Under the pieces are notes generated by a model. That model was not told the origin of the DNA, ran no database searches, and saw only the letters and a list, made by a program, of their open reading frames with translations. Below, in pieces: positions 56,182-64,000 of a stretch of DNA of 64,000 nt. Within the stretch, counting starts at the first letter, position 1. Every line of letters starts with the position of its first letter. The translations under genes were made by a program, and so were the position numbers. This DNA comes from Marinimicrobium alkaliphilum (lineage in GTDB: Bacteria > Pseudomonadota > Gammaproteobacteria > Pseudomonadales > Cellvibrionaceae): positions 1-64,000 of the forward strand of contig NZ_QGMQ01000005.1 in the NCBI RefSeq assembly GCF_003259155.1, in the 5' to 3' direction.

Positions 56182-57318
56182 ATGGCCGAAGCCCGCAAGC
56201 GCATCGCCCTGATGCCCGGCGACGGCATCGGCACCGAGGTCATGAGCGCCACGCAAGCGGTGCTCGACGCCCTGCGCGAGCAGGATAACCTGCCCCTGGA
56301 CTGGGACTGGCTCGACTGGCCCAGCACGGCCTGGCACCGGGACCACGGGCAGATGATGCCCGAGGATGCTATGACCCGGGTACAGGCCTATGATGCCCTG
56401 TTATTGGGCGCGCTGGGTGATCCCGGCCCGCTCAATGACCCCAAACGTTACACCCTGCCCGACAGCATCTCCCTCGCGCCACTGCTGGAATTTCGTAAAG
56501 GCCTGCAGCTGTGGGCCTGCGAACGCCCCGCGCGCCTCCTCCCCGGCGCACCCTGTTACTTGGCCGACGCGCGCGCCAAGGATGTCGATATGCTCGTCAT
56601 CCGTGAAAACAGCGAGGGCGAGTACGTCAATCAGGGCGGCCGCCTGCACCGGGGCACATCCCTGGAAGTGGCCACCCAACTGGAAGTCTTCACCCGTACC
56701 GCCACCGAACGCCTGATTCGCCACGCTTTTGTGCGCGCCGAAGAACGCTTACGTGCTCGTGCTGACGAAAAGCGCACCCGCGACTACACCTGCACCCAAC
56801 GCGATCAGGCCAAAGCCCAGGTGTGCGTGATCACCAAACGCAATGCCCAGCCGGCTTGGGGTGAACTCTACAGCGAAGTCTTTGCCGAAGTTGCCAAGGA
56901 CTTTCCGAACATCGGCCAGCGCCACGAACTGGTGGACGCCGCCTGCATGAAGTTTGTGCAAAGCCCCTGGGATTTTGATGTGGTGGTGGCGAGCAACTTA
57001 CACGGCGACATTCTGACCGACCTGGCCGCCGTGCTCTCGGGTGGTCTGGGCCTGGCGCCCTCATGCAACATCAATCCGGACAGTCAGGCGCTGCCGGCGC
57101 TCTTTGAGCCCACCCACGGCAGCGCACCGGATATCGCCGGCAAAGGCCTGGCCAATCCCAGCGCCATGTTGCTCACCAGCGCCATGATGCTGCAATGGCT
57201 GGGATTCACGGCGTCGGCCGAGCGCTTGCGTCAAGCGGTCGCCCGGCAACTGACCGAGTCAAAGGAACACAACCCGGGCACTCAGGCTATTGCGGAAGGG
57301 GTTATGCGCGCGCTCTAG
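56182..57318 (+). CDS. Isocitrate/isopropylmalate-family dehydrogenase, tartrate-dehydrogenase-like
   Basis: A 378-residue beta-decarboxylating dehydrogenase: LMPGDGIGTEVM, VIRENSEGEYVNQGGRLHRGT, VFTRTATERLIRHAF, VITKRNAQ, VASNLHGDILTDLAA with the metal-binding Asp residues, and EPTHGSAPDIAGKG. The ENSEGEY-x-N-x-GG-x-x-HRG form is closer to tartrate/D-malate dehydrogenases than to LeuB. It starts 3 bases after gabD. It contains an insertion of about 20 residues around 198-215 (ADEKRTRDYTCTQRDQAKAQ). The substrate is probably a 2-hydroxy-3-carboxy acid, but unknown here. Confidence 0.85.
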   Translation: MAEARKRIALMPGDGIGTEVMSATQAVLDALREQDNLPLDWDWLDWPSTAWHRDHGQMMPEDAMTRVQAYDALLLGALGDPGPLNDPKRYTLPDSISLAPLLEFRKGLQLWACERPARLLPGAPCYLADARAKDVDMLVIRENSEGEYVNQGGRLHRGTSLEVATQLEVFTRTATERLIRHAFVRAEERLRARADEKRTRDYTCTQRDQAKAQVCVITKRNAQPAWGELYSEVFAEVAKDFPNIGQRHELVDAACMKFVQSPWDFDVVVASNLHGDILTDLAAVLSGGLGLAPSCNINPDSQALPALFEPTHGSAPDIAGKGLANPSAMLLTSAMMLQWLGFTASAERLRQAVARQLTESKEHNPGTQAIAEGVMRAL

Positions 57319-57356
57319 ACCTCTCCCGACAGTCACACTGTTAGAGGAATACGACC

Positions 57357-58610
57357 ATGAGCCACCTCTCACCACTGTTGAAACAATCCAGCGGCGTGTG
57401 CGCCGACCACGGCGCAGGCTGCTGGCTGTACAACACCGACGGCCAGGCCTACCTGGATTTTACCTCCGGCATTGGCGTCACCAGTACCGGCCACTGTCAC
57501 CCCAAGGTGGTAGAGGCCGCGCGCGAGCAGATCGGCAAAATCATTCACGCCCAATACACCACCGTCACTCACCCGAACATGCTCGCGCTCACCGACCGCC
57601 TGGCAGAAATCATGCCCGGGTCGATCGACTCGGTGGCGTTCAGCAACTCCGGCTCCGAGGCGGTGGAGACGTCCCTGCGCCTGGCGCGCCATGCCACCGG
57701 GCGGGCCAACATCATCGTCTTTAACGGCGGCTTTCACGGCCGCACCATGGCCGCCGCCTCCCTGACCACCTCCGGCACCAAAGTGCGTACCGGCTTTCAC
57801 CCGATGATGGCCGGGGTGGTGGTGGCGCCCTTCCCCCACGCCTACCGCTACGGCTGGGAAGAGCAGGACACCACCGAATTTTGCCTGCGCGAGCTGGACC
57901 ATATCTTTAAAACCCAAAGCGCGCCGAGCGACACCGCCGCCATCATGATTGAGCCAGTGCAGGGAGAGTACGGCTACTACCCCGCCAACCGCACCTTTAT
58001 GCAAGGCCTGAAAGCGCGTTGCGAAGAACATGGCATCCTGTTGATCTGCGATGAGATTCAAGCCGGTTACGGGCGCACCGGTGCCTTCTGGAGTCACAGC
58101 CACTTCGAGGTGCAGCCGGACATTGTGATCACCGCCAAGGGGCTCGCGAGCGGCTTTCCGCTATCGGCCATCGCCGCCTCGAAGGCGCTCATGGAGCGCG
58201 GCCAGCCCGGGTCCCAGGGTGGCACTTACGGCGCCAACGCGGTCGCCTGCGCCGCCGCGCTGGCCACCCTCAAGGTGATCGAACAGGAGGACCTGGTGAG
58301 CAACGCCGCCCGCCAGGGTGACTACCTGCTCAAGGCACTCACCAAGCTGCAGAAGCGCCACCACTTTATCGACGCTATTCGCGGTAAGGGGCTGATGTTG
58401 GGTATGGAAATTGCTGATGATTATCTGAGCCCACGCCCGGACCTCGCCGCGAGTCTGGTGCAGGCCGCCGAAGCGCACGGACTTTTACTGCTGCGCTGCG
58501 GTATCGACGGCCAGATTGTGCGTTGGCTGCCGCCGCTGGTAGTCACCGAGGAAGAAATCGACGAGGCCGTGACGCGCTTTACCCGCGCGCTGGCCGATGT
58601 GACCGAATAA
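57357..58610 (+). CDS. gabT: GabT-type class III aminotransferase
   Basis: A 417-residue PLP enzyme of the 4-aminobutyrate aminotransferase group: FTSGIGVTSTGHCHPKVVEAA, SNSGSEAVETSLRLAR, EPVQGEYGYYP, ICDEIQAGYGRTG, and PLP Lys261 in TAKGLASGFPLSA; GTYGANAVACAAALAT closes the active site. It converts an omega-amino acid (GABA, beta-alanine or similar) to its semialdehyde. It starts 38 bases after the previous gene, with AGAGGA before the ATG. It pairs functionally with gabD two genes upstream. Confidence 0.87.
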   Translation: MSHLSPLLKQSSGVCADHGAGCWLYNTDGQAYLDFTSGIGVTSTGHCHPKVVEAAREQIGKIIHAQYTTVTHPNMLALTDRLAEIMPGSIDSVAFSNSGSEAVETSLRLARHATGRANIIVFNGGFHGRTMAAASLTTSGTKVRTGFHPMMAGVVVAPFPHAYRYGWEEQDTTEFCLRELDHIFKTQSAPSDTAAIMIEPVQGEYGYYPANRTFMQGLKARCEEHGILLICDEIQAGYGRTGAFWSHSHFEVQPDIVITAKGLASGFPLSAIAASKALMERGQPGSQGGTYGANAVACAAALATLKVIEQEDLVSNAARQGDYLLKALTKLQKRHHFIDAIRGKGLMLGMEIADDYLSPRPDLAASLVQAAEAHGLLLLRCGIDGQIVRWLPPLVVTEEEIDEAVTRFTRALADVTE

Positions 58611-58625
58611 CCCTAAGGAGCTCTG

Positions 58626-59573
58626 ATGACTGAGATTGTTGTACTGGTAGCCCAGGACGAATCCGACCTGCCCGGACTCGACGGCCTCCCCGACGCGGCC
58701 AAGGTCACCACCGTGCGCGAAGAAAATGACTTGCGTGCGGCACTCCCCGATGCCGAGGTGTTGGTGGTTACGGATTTTCGCACCGGTTTACTCGAACGCT
58801 GCTGGCCCAAAGAGCATTCCCTGCGCTGGGTGCACGCTACCAGCGCCGGCGTGGATGCCCTGATGTTTCCGGATCTGATCGAGAGTGGCGTCACCCTCAC
58901 CAACGCCAAGGGTGTGTTCGACCGGGGCATCGCCGAGTATGTGCTCGGTGCGACGCTGATGTTTGCCAAGGACACCCTGGGCAATCTGCACTACCAACGC
59001 CAGCACCAATGGTGCCACCGGGATACCGAGCTTATCGATGAGCGTCAGGTCTTGGTGGTGGGCGCGGGGTCCATTGGTGGCGAAGTGTCGCAACTGCTGC
59101 GGGCCACCGGCATGAAGGTCACGGGCGTGGCGCGCTCGGCGCGCGACGATGAGCGCTTTGACCAGGTGATCGCCAACGACGACTTGTTCGATGCGCTCGC
59201 GAACGCGGATTTTGTGGTGATTACCGCACCCCTGACGGAGGCCACCGAGGGCCTGTTCGATGAGCGTGCCTTTGCCGCCATGAAAAAATCCGCACGCCTG
59301 ATCAATGTCGGACGCGGCCCGATTGTGAATACCGATGATCTGGTCACGGCACTGCGCAAGGGCGACATTGCCGGCGCGGCGCTGGATGTGTTTGAGAAGG
59401 AGCCTTTGCCCGCACGTCACCCGCTGTGGGATATGCCCAATGTAATGATTTCGGCGCATATGGCGGGGGACTTCATCGGTTGGCGCCGGGCGCTCGGGGA
59501 GCAGTTTGTCGCCAACTTTGAACGCTATCTCAAGGACGATGAGTTATTTAATCAAGTACCGCTAAACAGCTAA
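58626..59573 (+). CDS. D-2-hydroxyacid dehydrogenase family protein
   Basis: A 315-residue NAD(P)-dependent oxidoreductase. Rossmann motif VLVVGAGSIGGEVSQLL, LINVGRGPIVN with the substrate-binding Arg near 229, DVFEKEPLP with the acid-base-assisting Glu, and ISAHMAGD with the catalytic His near 277. It probably interconverts a 2-oxo acid and a 2-hydroxy acid. Position between the two aminotransferase/amidase genes suggests it works on an intermediate of the same pathway. Confidence 0.85.
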   Translation: MTEIVVLVAQDESDLPGLDGLPDAAKVTTVREENDLRAALPDAEVLVVTDFRTGLLERCWPKEHSLRWVHATSAGVDALMFPDLIESGVTLTNAKGVFDRGIAEYVLGATLMFAKDTLGNLHYQRQHQWCHRDTELIDERQVLVVGAGSIGGEVSQLLRATGMKVTGVARSARDDERFDQVIANDDLFDALANADFVVITAPLTEATEGLFDERAFAAMKKSARLINVGRGPIVNTDDLVTALRKGDIAGAALDVFEKEPLPARHPLWDMPNVMISAHMAGDFIGWRRALGEQFVANFERYLKDDELFNQVPLNS

Positions 59574-59583
59574 GGAAGTGAGT

Positions 59584-60990
59584 ATGACCCGAGAAATTCT
59601 GCGTATGACGGCCGTTGAGTTGCGCAAGCGGTATGAAGATCGAAGTTTGTCGCCGGTGGACGTGACGCAGGCTATGCTGGACCAGATTGAGCGGGTTGAT
59701 CAGCACACTAACGGGTTTTGTCTCGTGGATCAGGAAACGTCGCTGCGCTACGCGCGCGAGTCGGAGCAACGCTATCAACGTTCAGAGCCGCACGGATTGC
59801 TCGATGGGGTGCCGGTGGCAGTAAAGGATGTCTTTTTGACTCCCATGTGGCCAACTCGGCGCGGCTCCAAAACGGTGGACCCGGAGTCGACGCTGAACAA
59901 GTCGGCACCCAGTGTGAGCGCGCTTGCGCGCAATGGCTATGTGCCTATCGGTAAAACCACGACCCCGGAGTTGGGTTGGAAAGGCGTGACGGACAACCCC
60001 ATCGACGGGCCCACCAATAACCCCTGGAATCCGGAAAAAACCGCGGGTGGCTCCAGTGGCGGCAGCGGCGTCGCCGTCGCCCTGGGCATGGCGCCCCTGG
60101 CACTCGGAACCGATGCCGGCGGCTCAGTCCGCATTCCCGCAGCCTTCTGCGGCATTGTCGGACTGAAGCCATCGTTTGGGGAGGTGCCCCATTGGCCGGC
60201 AAGCCCTTTTGGCAACCTTGCCCACGCTGGCCCCATGTCCTGGACAGTGGAGGACTGTGCGCTGATGATGAACGTGTTGACCAAAGCGGATCACCGGGAC
60301 GTCAATGCGATTCCGCGCCGCAATATCGACTACGTCAAGGCGCTTGAGGGCGGCGTCAAAGGTTTGAAGATTGCCTACAGCCCCAACCTCGGCTATATCG
60401 ATGTGGATCCGGAAGTGGAGGCCGCTGTCGAGCGGGCGGTGGATGTGTTTGCCGACCTGGGCGCCGAGGTGGTGCGGGTTGATCCCGGCTTCAGCGATCC
60501 GATCGCGGCCTTTGGCCATCTGTTTTACGGCGGCGCCGCCAACGCTATTCGTCACCTGGGCAAGAAAAAACGCGAGCTGATGGATCCGAGCCTGATCGCC
60601 GTCGCTCAGAAGGCTGAAAAGCTGTCGATGCTCGAATACATGAGCGCCGTCAATGAAGCCAATGCCCTGAAAGAACGTATGGCCAATTTTTACAGAAAGT
60701 ACGACCTGCTGTTAACGCCCACCCTTCCCATCACCGCGTTTAAAACCGGACGCGAGGTGCCCGAAGACTGGCCGCATACCCGCTGGCCCACCTGGACGCC
60801 GTTTACCTACCCGTTCAACATGACCGGGCAACCGGCACTGTCGGTGCCCTGCGGGTTCGACAGTGAGGGCCTGCCTATCGGCTTACACCTCGTGGGTGCG
60901 CGCTACAACGATGCCCTGGTGATGCGTGCCGGTCACGCCTATCAACAGGCCGAACCACTCACCGACCGCCGTCCGGCGCTGTTTGACTGA
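59584..60990 (+). CDS. Amidase-signature hydrolase
   Basis: A 468-residue amidase-signature enzyme with the Ser-cisSer-Lys triad: Lys near 80 (VAVKDVF), cis-Ser near 156 (GGSSGGSG) and the nucleophile Ser near 180 (GTDAGGSVRIPAA). It hydrolyses a carboxamide to acid and ammonia. Start ATG 59584 has AGGAAG 5 bases upstream; a GTG at 59578 is possible. No extra C-terminal domain as in allophanate hydrolase, and no substrate-specific motif I recognise. Confidence 0.9.
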   Translation: MTREILRMTAVELRKRYEDRSLSPVDVTQAMLDQIERVDQHTNGFCLVDQETSLRYARESEQRYQRSEPHGLLDGVPVAVKDVFLTPMWPTRRGSKTVDPESTLNKSAPSVSALARNGYVPIGKTTTPELGWKGVTDNPIDGPTNNPWNPEKTAGGSSGGSGVAVALGMAPLALGTDAGGSVRIPAAFCGIVGLKPSFGEVPHWPASPFGNLAHAGPMSWTVEDCALMMNVLTKADHRDVNAIPRRNIDYVKALEGGVKGLKIAYSPNLGYIDVDPEVEAAVERAVDVFADLGAEVVRVDPGFSDPIAAFGHLFYGGAANAIRHLGKKKRELMDPSLIAVAQKAEKLSMLEYMSAVNEANALKERMANFYRKYDLLLTPTLPITAFKTGREVPEDWPHTRWPTWTPFTYPFNMTGQPALSVPCGFDSEGLPIGLHLVGARYNDALVMRAGHAYQQAEPLTDRRPALFD

Positions 60991-61000
60991 GGAACTTGCG

Positions 61001-62206
61001 ATGCCCCTGAGCAATATGGATTTCGAGCTGTACGAATCCGAGGACCCGATCTGGAATCCGGCGTTGATGGCGATTCCCATCCCCGGTATTCGCAAGATGG
61101 TGAACCTGGCTGCGCATATGGACGATGTGATTCATCTGTCGATCGGCCAACCGGATCTGCCCGCCCCCCAGAATGTCGTGAACGCTACGGTGGAAGCCCT
61201 GCAAGCCGGACAGACCGGCTACACCATGGACGCCGGTCTGCCGGAATTGCTCGAATCCCTGGCGATCTATTACACCGAGCGCTACGGGCGGGAGCTGAGC
61301 CCGGAAAACATCATGATCACCACCGGTGCTACAGAAGCACTTTATCTGGCGATCACCGCCGTAGCCGCACCGGGGCGGCACTTTATTATCCCCGACCCCG
61401 CTTTCATGTTGTACGCACCGCTGATTCGGATGAACGGCGGCGAAGTCACCGAGATCGCCACCCACGCCGAAAATGGTCACCAGCTGGATCCCCAGGAAGT
61501 GATCGATGCGATCGAACCACACACCTACGGGATCATTCTCAACTCGCCGAGCAATCCCACCGGGACTATCTATCCGGCCGAGACTCTGGAGGCCATTGTC
61601 GAGGAAGCGGCCTACCGGGGCATTCAGGTGATCAGTGACGAAGTGTACGACCACTTGATTTATGACGGCAAAAAATACCCGTCGGTGTTATCCGCCTGCA
61701 GTGACCTGGACCACGTGATGGTGGTCAGCAGTTTTTCCAAAACCTACAGCATGGCGGGTATGCGCATCGGCTGGATGATCGGCAGCCAGGGGGCGATTAA
61801 AAAATTGCGCCGCTACCATATGTTCACCACCACCGTGGCCAATACTCCGTGCCAGTGGGCCGGCGTTGCAGCGCTCCACGGCGGCAGTCATTTTATCGAG
61901 CATATGAGTGCCGAGTACACCCGTCGGCGCGACCGCCTGGTGGAACTGGTTGAAAAGACCCCACACCTCACCGGCTATAAACCCGAAGGTGCCTTCTACC
62001 TGTTCCCGTCACTACCCGAGGGCGTCAACGGTACCAACGTTGCTCTGCGACTACTGAAAGAAACCGGCGTATGTACCATTCCGGGCGAAACCTTTGGTCA
62101 CAGTTGTACCAACGCGATCAGGCTCAGTTACTCCACCTCGCTCGACAAAATCGAAGAGGCCTTTGAGCGTATAATTCCGTGGTTTGAAAAGCAGGACTTT
62201 GAATGA
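61001..62206 (+). CDS. Class I PLP aminotransferase (aspartate aminotransferase-like)
   Basis: A 401-residue fold-type I aminotransferase: LSIGQPDLPAPQNVV, TTGATEALYLAI, NSPSNPTGTIY, ISDEVYDHLIYDG, PLP Lys near 246 in SSFSKTYSMAGMRIGW and the substrate-binding Arg in NAIRLSYSTS. It converts an alpha-amino acid to a 2-oxo acid, which the neighbouring hydroxyacid dehydrogenase could reduce. ATG 61001 has GAGGA upstream; the amidase stop is 10 bases before. Last gene of the operon. Confidence 0.88.
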   Translation: MPLSNMDFELYESEDPIWNPALMAIPIPGIRKMVNLAAHMDDVIHLSIGQPDLPAPQNVVNATVEALQAGQTGYTMDAGLPELLESLAIYYTERYGRELSPENIMITTGATEALYLAITAVAAPGRHFIIPDPAFMLYAPLIRMNGGEVTEIATHAENGHQLDPQEVIDAIEPHTYGIILNSPSNPTGTIYPAETLEAIVEEAAYRGIQVISDEVYDHLIYDGKKYPSVLSACSDLDHVMVVSSFSKTYSMAGMRIGWMIGSQGAIKKLRRYHMFTTTVANTPCQWAGVAALHGGSHFIEHMSAEYTRRRDRLVELVEKTPHLTGYKPEGAFYLFPSLPEGVNGTNVALRLLKETGVCTIPGETFGHSCTNAIRLSYSTSLDKIEEAFERIIPWFEKQDFE

Positions 62207-62229
62207 TGCCCCGACGTCGGTCGGGGCAT
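62206..62229. terminator. Hairpin terminating convergent operons
   Basis: ATGCCCCGAC, loop GTCG, GTCGGGGCAT: a perfect 10-bp stem touching the aminotransferase stop codon and lying 17 bases from the end of the convergent binding-protein gene. It is likely a bidirectional terminator, although T-runs are short. Confidence 0.65.
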
Positions 62230-62246
62230 TCACGAAAAGCGGACGG

Positions 62247-63323
62247 TTACAGCTCGCCGTCTGCCGCCATCTGGACATAGGTGGGATCGAAACGCAGCTT
62301 GATATTGTTGGCATTGCCAAGCACTGAGTCGTCCGGGAATTGAATACCCACCACATCCGGGCTGGGCGCCGAATCGCCGAGCAAGCCGTGCTCAAAAGAA
62401 AACTGGCGCACCAGATCCATAGTGGTACTCAGTTGGTCGCTGGTGGAAAATTCCAGCAGCGTGTCAGCGGTGTAGAACAGCTCGGTCTGAGTCAGCTGGA
62501 ACTGATAGTTCTCGAGACTGGTGCCTGCGGCTTCCGCCATAAACGTCAACGCCTCAATCGCGCGCTCATCACCACCCCGCATGATGGCCAGGGTTTCCAG
62601 CCAGGCGCCTACCAGCGCCTTGCCCAATTCCGGATGCGCTTCCAGGACCTCGGTTTTTACCGCCATCATGTCAATGATTTCACCCGGTATCTGGGAAGAG
62701 TCAAACACTTCCAGTGCATTCGGGTACTGATCTTTCACGATACTCAACTGCGGATTCCAGATCGCCGCGGCGGTAACGCCGGGGGTCATGAAGGCACTCA
62801 CGGCATCCGCATCGGAGGTGTTCACCACGCGCACATCGCGCTCGGACATACCGTGACGATCGAGCCCCCGCGCCAACAGGTAGTGGGACACCGACAACTC
62901 TACCAAGTGAACCTCACGCCCGCGAATGTCTTCAAAGCGCTCGGCGCTCTTCAACAGAATACCGTCGTTACCGTTGGAGTAATCACCCAGAATCAACCCG
63001 GTGGTGTCTACTCCGCTCGCCGCCGGAATGGTGAGCGCGTCCATATTGGTCATGCCGCAGGCGTCGATATCCCCGGCGGTAAACTGGTTGATGGACTCGA
63101 TATAATCATTGAACTGAATGACTTCGATCTTGATGCCATACTTGTCGGCCCACTTGTCGACAATGCCGAACTCATCGGCATAGGCCCAGGGCATCCAGCC
63201 CGCGTAGATGGTCCAGGCCATCTTGAAGCTGGGACGGTCGTCGGCAAGCGCCGCGCCACTGGTAAGCATCAGCGCTGACAGCGCCAGAACAAGGCTACGA
63301 AAAAACAACGTGACAGATTTCAT
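62247..63323 (-). CDS. ABC transporter substrate-binding protein, urea-carboxylase-region family
   Basis: A 358-residue periplasmic protein with a signal peptide to about residue 27 (AALA-DD). Sequence such as WTIYAGWMPWAYADEFGIVDKWADKYGI, TAGDIDACGMTNMDALTIPAA and LVELSVSHYLLARGL matches the NMT1/SsuA-like binding proteins annotated as putative urea ABC transporters in urea-carboxylase regions, many of which are now linked to guanidine. An AGGGG site precedes the ATG. Permease and ATPase genes are not in the window; they may lie on the minus strand to the right. It probably imports the substrate of the convergent catabolic operon (inference). Confidence 0.85.
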   Translation of the reverse strand: MKSVTLFFRSLVLALSALMLTSGAALADDRPSFKMAWTIYAGWMPWAYADEFGIVDKWADKYGIKIEVIQFNDYIESINQFTAGDIDACGMTNMDALTIPAASGVDTTGLILGDYSNGNDGILLKSAERFEDIRGREVHLVELSVSHYLLARGLDRHGMSERDVRVVNTSDADAVSAFMTPGVTAAAIWNPQLSIVKDQYPNALEVFDSSQIPGEIIDMMAVKTEVLEAHPELGKALVGAWLETLAIMRGGDERAIEALTFMAEAAGTSLENYQFQLTQTELFYTADTLLEFSTSDQLSTTMDLVRQFSFEHGLLGDSAPSPDVVGIQFPDDSVLGNANNIKLRFDPTYVQMAADGEL

Positions 63324-63350
63324 GATTAACCCCTTTCGGTGAAGGAAATG

Positions 63351-64000
63351 TTACTGCACGACGCGGGTGTAACGCGTCAGTGTTTGAGTTTCTTGTTGAT
63401 ACCAGCGCTCAGACTCCGGCGAGGTCGGCGTCGACTGGTTGAAATCACACAGTGGCTCCACGGTGTCGACATCGAACACTCGCTCGCATAGAACGCCGTC
63501 GACGGACAAGCGCTGTACCAGTTGGCCCGTTTCCGCCCGCCACGCAAAGCCATCGAGCGGCAACAGGGATTCGCCCGCCCGCCCAGGACGGGTGCTCAGA
63601 AAAATCTCATAGCCCTCATTCAGATCCCCGCGCGCCACGGAGGTTTCGGCACCGAACAGGGCCGACAGCTGCTCGGCATTGCCCACATACTGGTCGGCGA
63701 GTTCCCGCAGATAATTCGGTGAGGGCGCGGCGATCGGGTTGGCGCGCCCCAGCACCAGGGCGGCGTAGTCGCCGCACAAAATCAGACCGCCACCGCGATG
63801 ACGCACATGTCCGGTTTCACACTCGCGCTCATGGATCAAACGCAAACCCACGAGGGGCCCCGGCGCCGACACCTGCAAGCGCCAGTCTTCAACGTAGGCA
63901 CCGCTGGGCGAGAACTCGATCATGCAATTGCCAATGCGGCGCAACTGCGCCGGTTCCTGCCAGCGGTTGTGCAACTGGTGCGAGGTATCGTTTTGCCAAC
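63351..64000 (-). CDS. Protein of unknown function, N-terminus beyond the right edge
   Basis: An open frame of at least 216 residues entering from the right edge, with no good start inside the window (a TTG at 63974 and ATG at 63921 are internal). Beta-rich pattern with CMIEFSPSGAYVEDWRLQ, GGGLILCGDYAALVLGR, FLSTRPGRAG and a C-terminal ERVFDVDTVEP. It looks lipocalin-like or barrel-like, but I do not recognise the family. It sits 27 bases upstream of the binding-protein gene, so the two probably share an operon. Confidence 0.75.
   Translation of the reverse strand, partial: WQNDTSHQLHNRWQEPAQLRRIGNCMIEFSPSGAYVEDWRLQVSAPGPLVGLRLIHERECETGHVRHRGGGLILCGDYAALVLGRANPIAAPSPNYLRELADQYVGNAEQLSALFGAETSVARGDLNEGYEIFLSTRPGRAGESLLPLDGFAWRAETGQLVQRLSVDGVLCERVFDVDTVEPLCDFNQSTPTSPESERWYQQETQTLTRYTRVVQ

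Noticed and set aside
1-64000. CRISPR arrays, tRNA or rRNA genes, complete insertion sequences, prophage or integrase genes
   Set aside because: No regularly spaced direct repeats, cloverleaf sequences, rRNA motifs, transposase or integrase domains were seen on either strand.

Overview
The window reads as a chromosome segment of a moderately GC-rich gammaproteobacterium. The gene order gshB-pilG / tonB-algH-ruvX / pilU-pilT / yggS-proC-yggT / metX-metW / DUF4426-rdgB-hemW, followed by trxA-rho-ubiD, is the order I know from Pseudomonas. The rest of the content (phosphate-type porin, extracellular CTERM-sorted protein, large S8 lipoprotein protease) suits a marine or polysaccharide-degrading relative such as the Cellvibrionales. 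That placement is inference; no rRNA or tRNA gene is visible here.

Left part (1-13.2 kb, minus strand): a truncated RHS/YD-repeat fragment at the edge, a small lipoprotein gene, then the complete type IV pilus chemosensory operon pilG-pilH-pilI-pilJ-pilK-chpA-chpB-chpC. A perfect TGTGA-N6-TCACA site (CRP/Vfr type) plus a weaker second site lie just upstream of pilG. From 13.5 to 16.5 kb (plus strand) come gshB, tonB, algH (yqgE) and ruvX. Two related long palindromic units fill the gap between ruvX and the retraction ATPase genes pilU and pilT (minus), where Pseudomonas carries pyrimidine genes. yggS-proC-yggT, a dynamin-like GTPase, and metX-metW follow on the plus strand.

From 25.2 to 36.0 kb a roughly 10.7 kb accessory block separates metW from DUF4426. 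It carries an AfuA/2-aminoethylphosphonate-type ABC importer (ATPase, lipoprotein binding protein, double-length permease), an OprO/OprP-type porin, a large exported protein with a GlyGly-CTERM-like tail, a histidine kinase/NtrC-type regulator pair and a DUF4168 protein. Both the importer operon and the porin are preceded by 11-bp-spaced TGTCA-type direct repeats resembling Pho boxes. This suggests a phosphorus-scavenging module. A sigma-54-like promoter with an upstream inverted repeat lies between the NtrC-type regulator and the DUF4168 gene.

From 36 to 44.4 kb is housekeeping: DUF4426, rdgB, hemW, a hybrid histidine kinase, trxA, rho, ubiD. From 44.4 to 54.6 kb lie envelope or exported proteins: an S8 protease lipoprotein coupled to a membrane serine hydrolase, DUF3015, DUF4105 (Lnb-like), DUF418 and two small unknowns.

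Right part (54.7-64 kb): a tightly spaced six-gene plus-strand operon encodes a GabD-type aldehyde dehydrogenase, a tartrate/isopropylmalate-type dehydrogenase, a GabT-type aminotransferase, a D-2-hydroxyacid dehydrogenase, an amidase and a class I aminotransferase. It converges on a minus-strand binding protein of the urea-carboxylase-region ABC family and an unknown partial gene. I read it as a catabolic pathway for an imported nitrogenous amide or omega-amino compound whose substrate I cannot name. It and the Pho-like block are the best candidates for undescribed biology.
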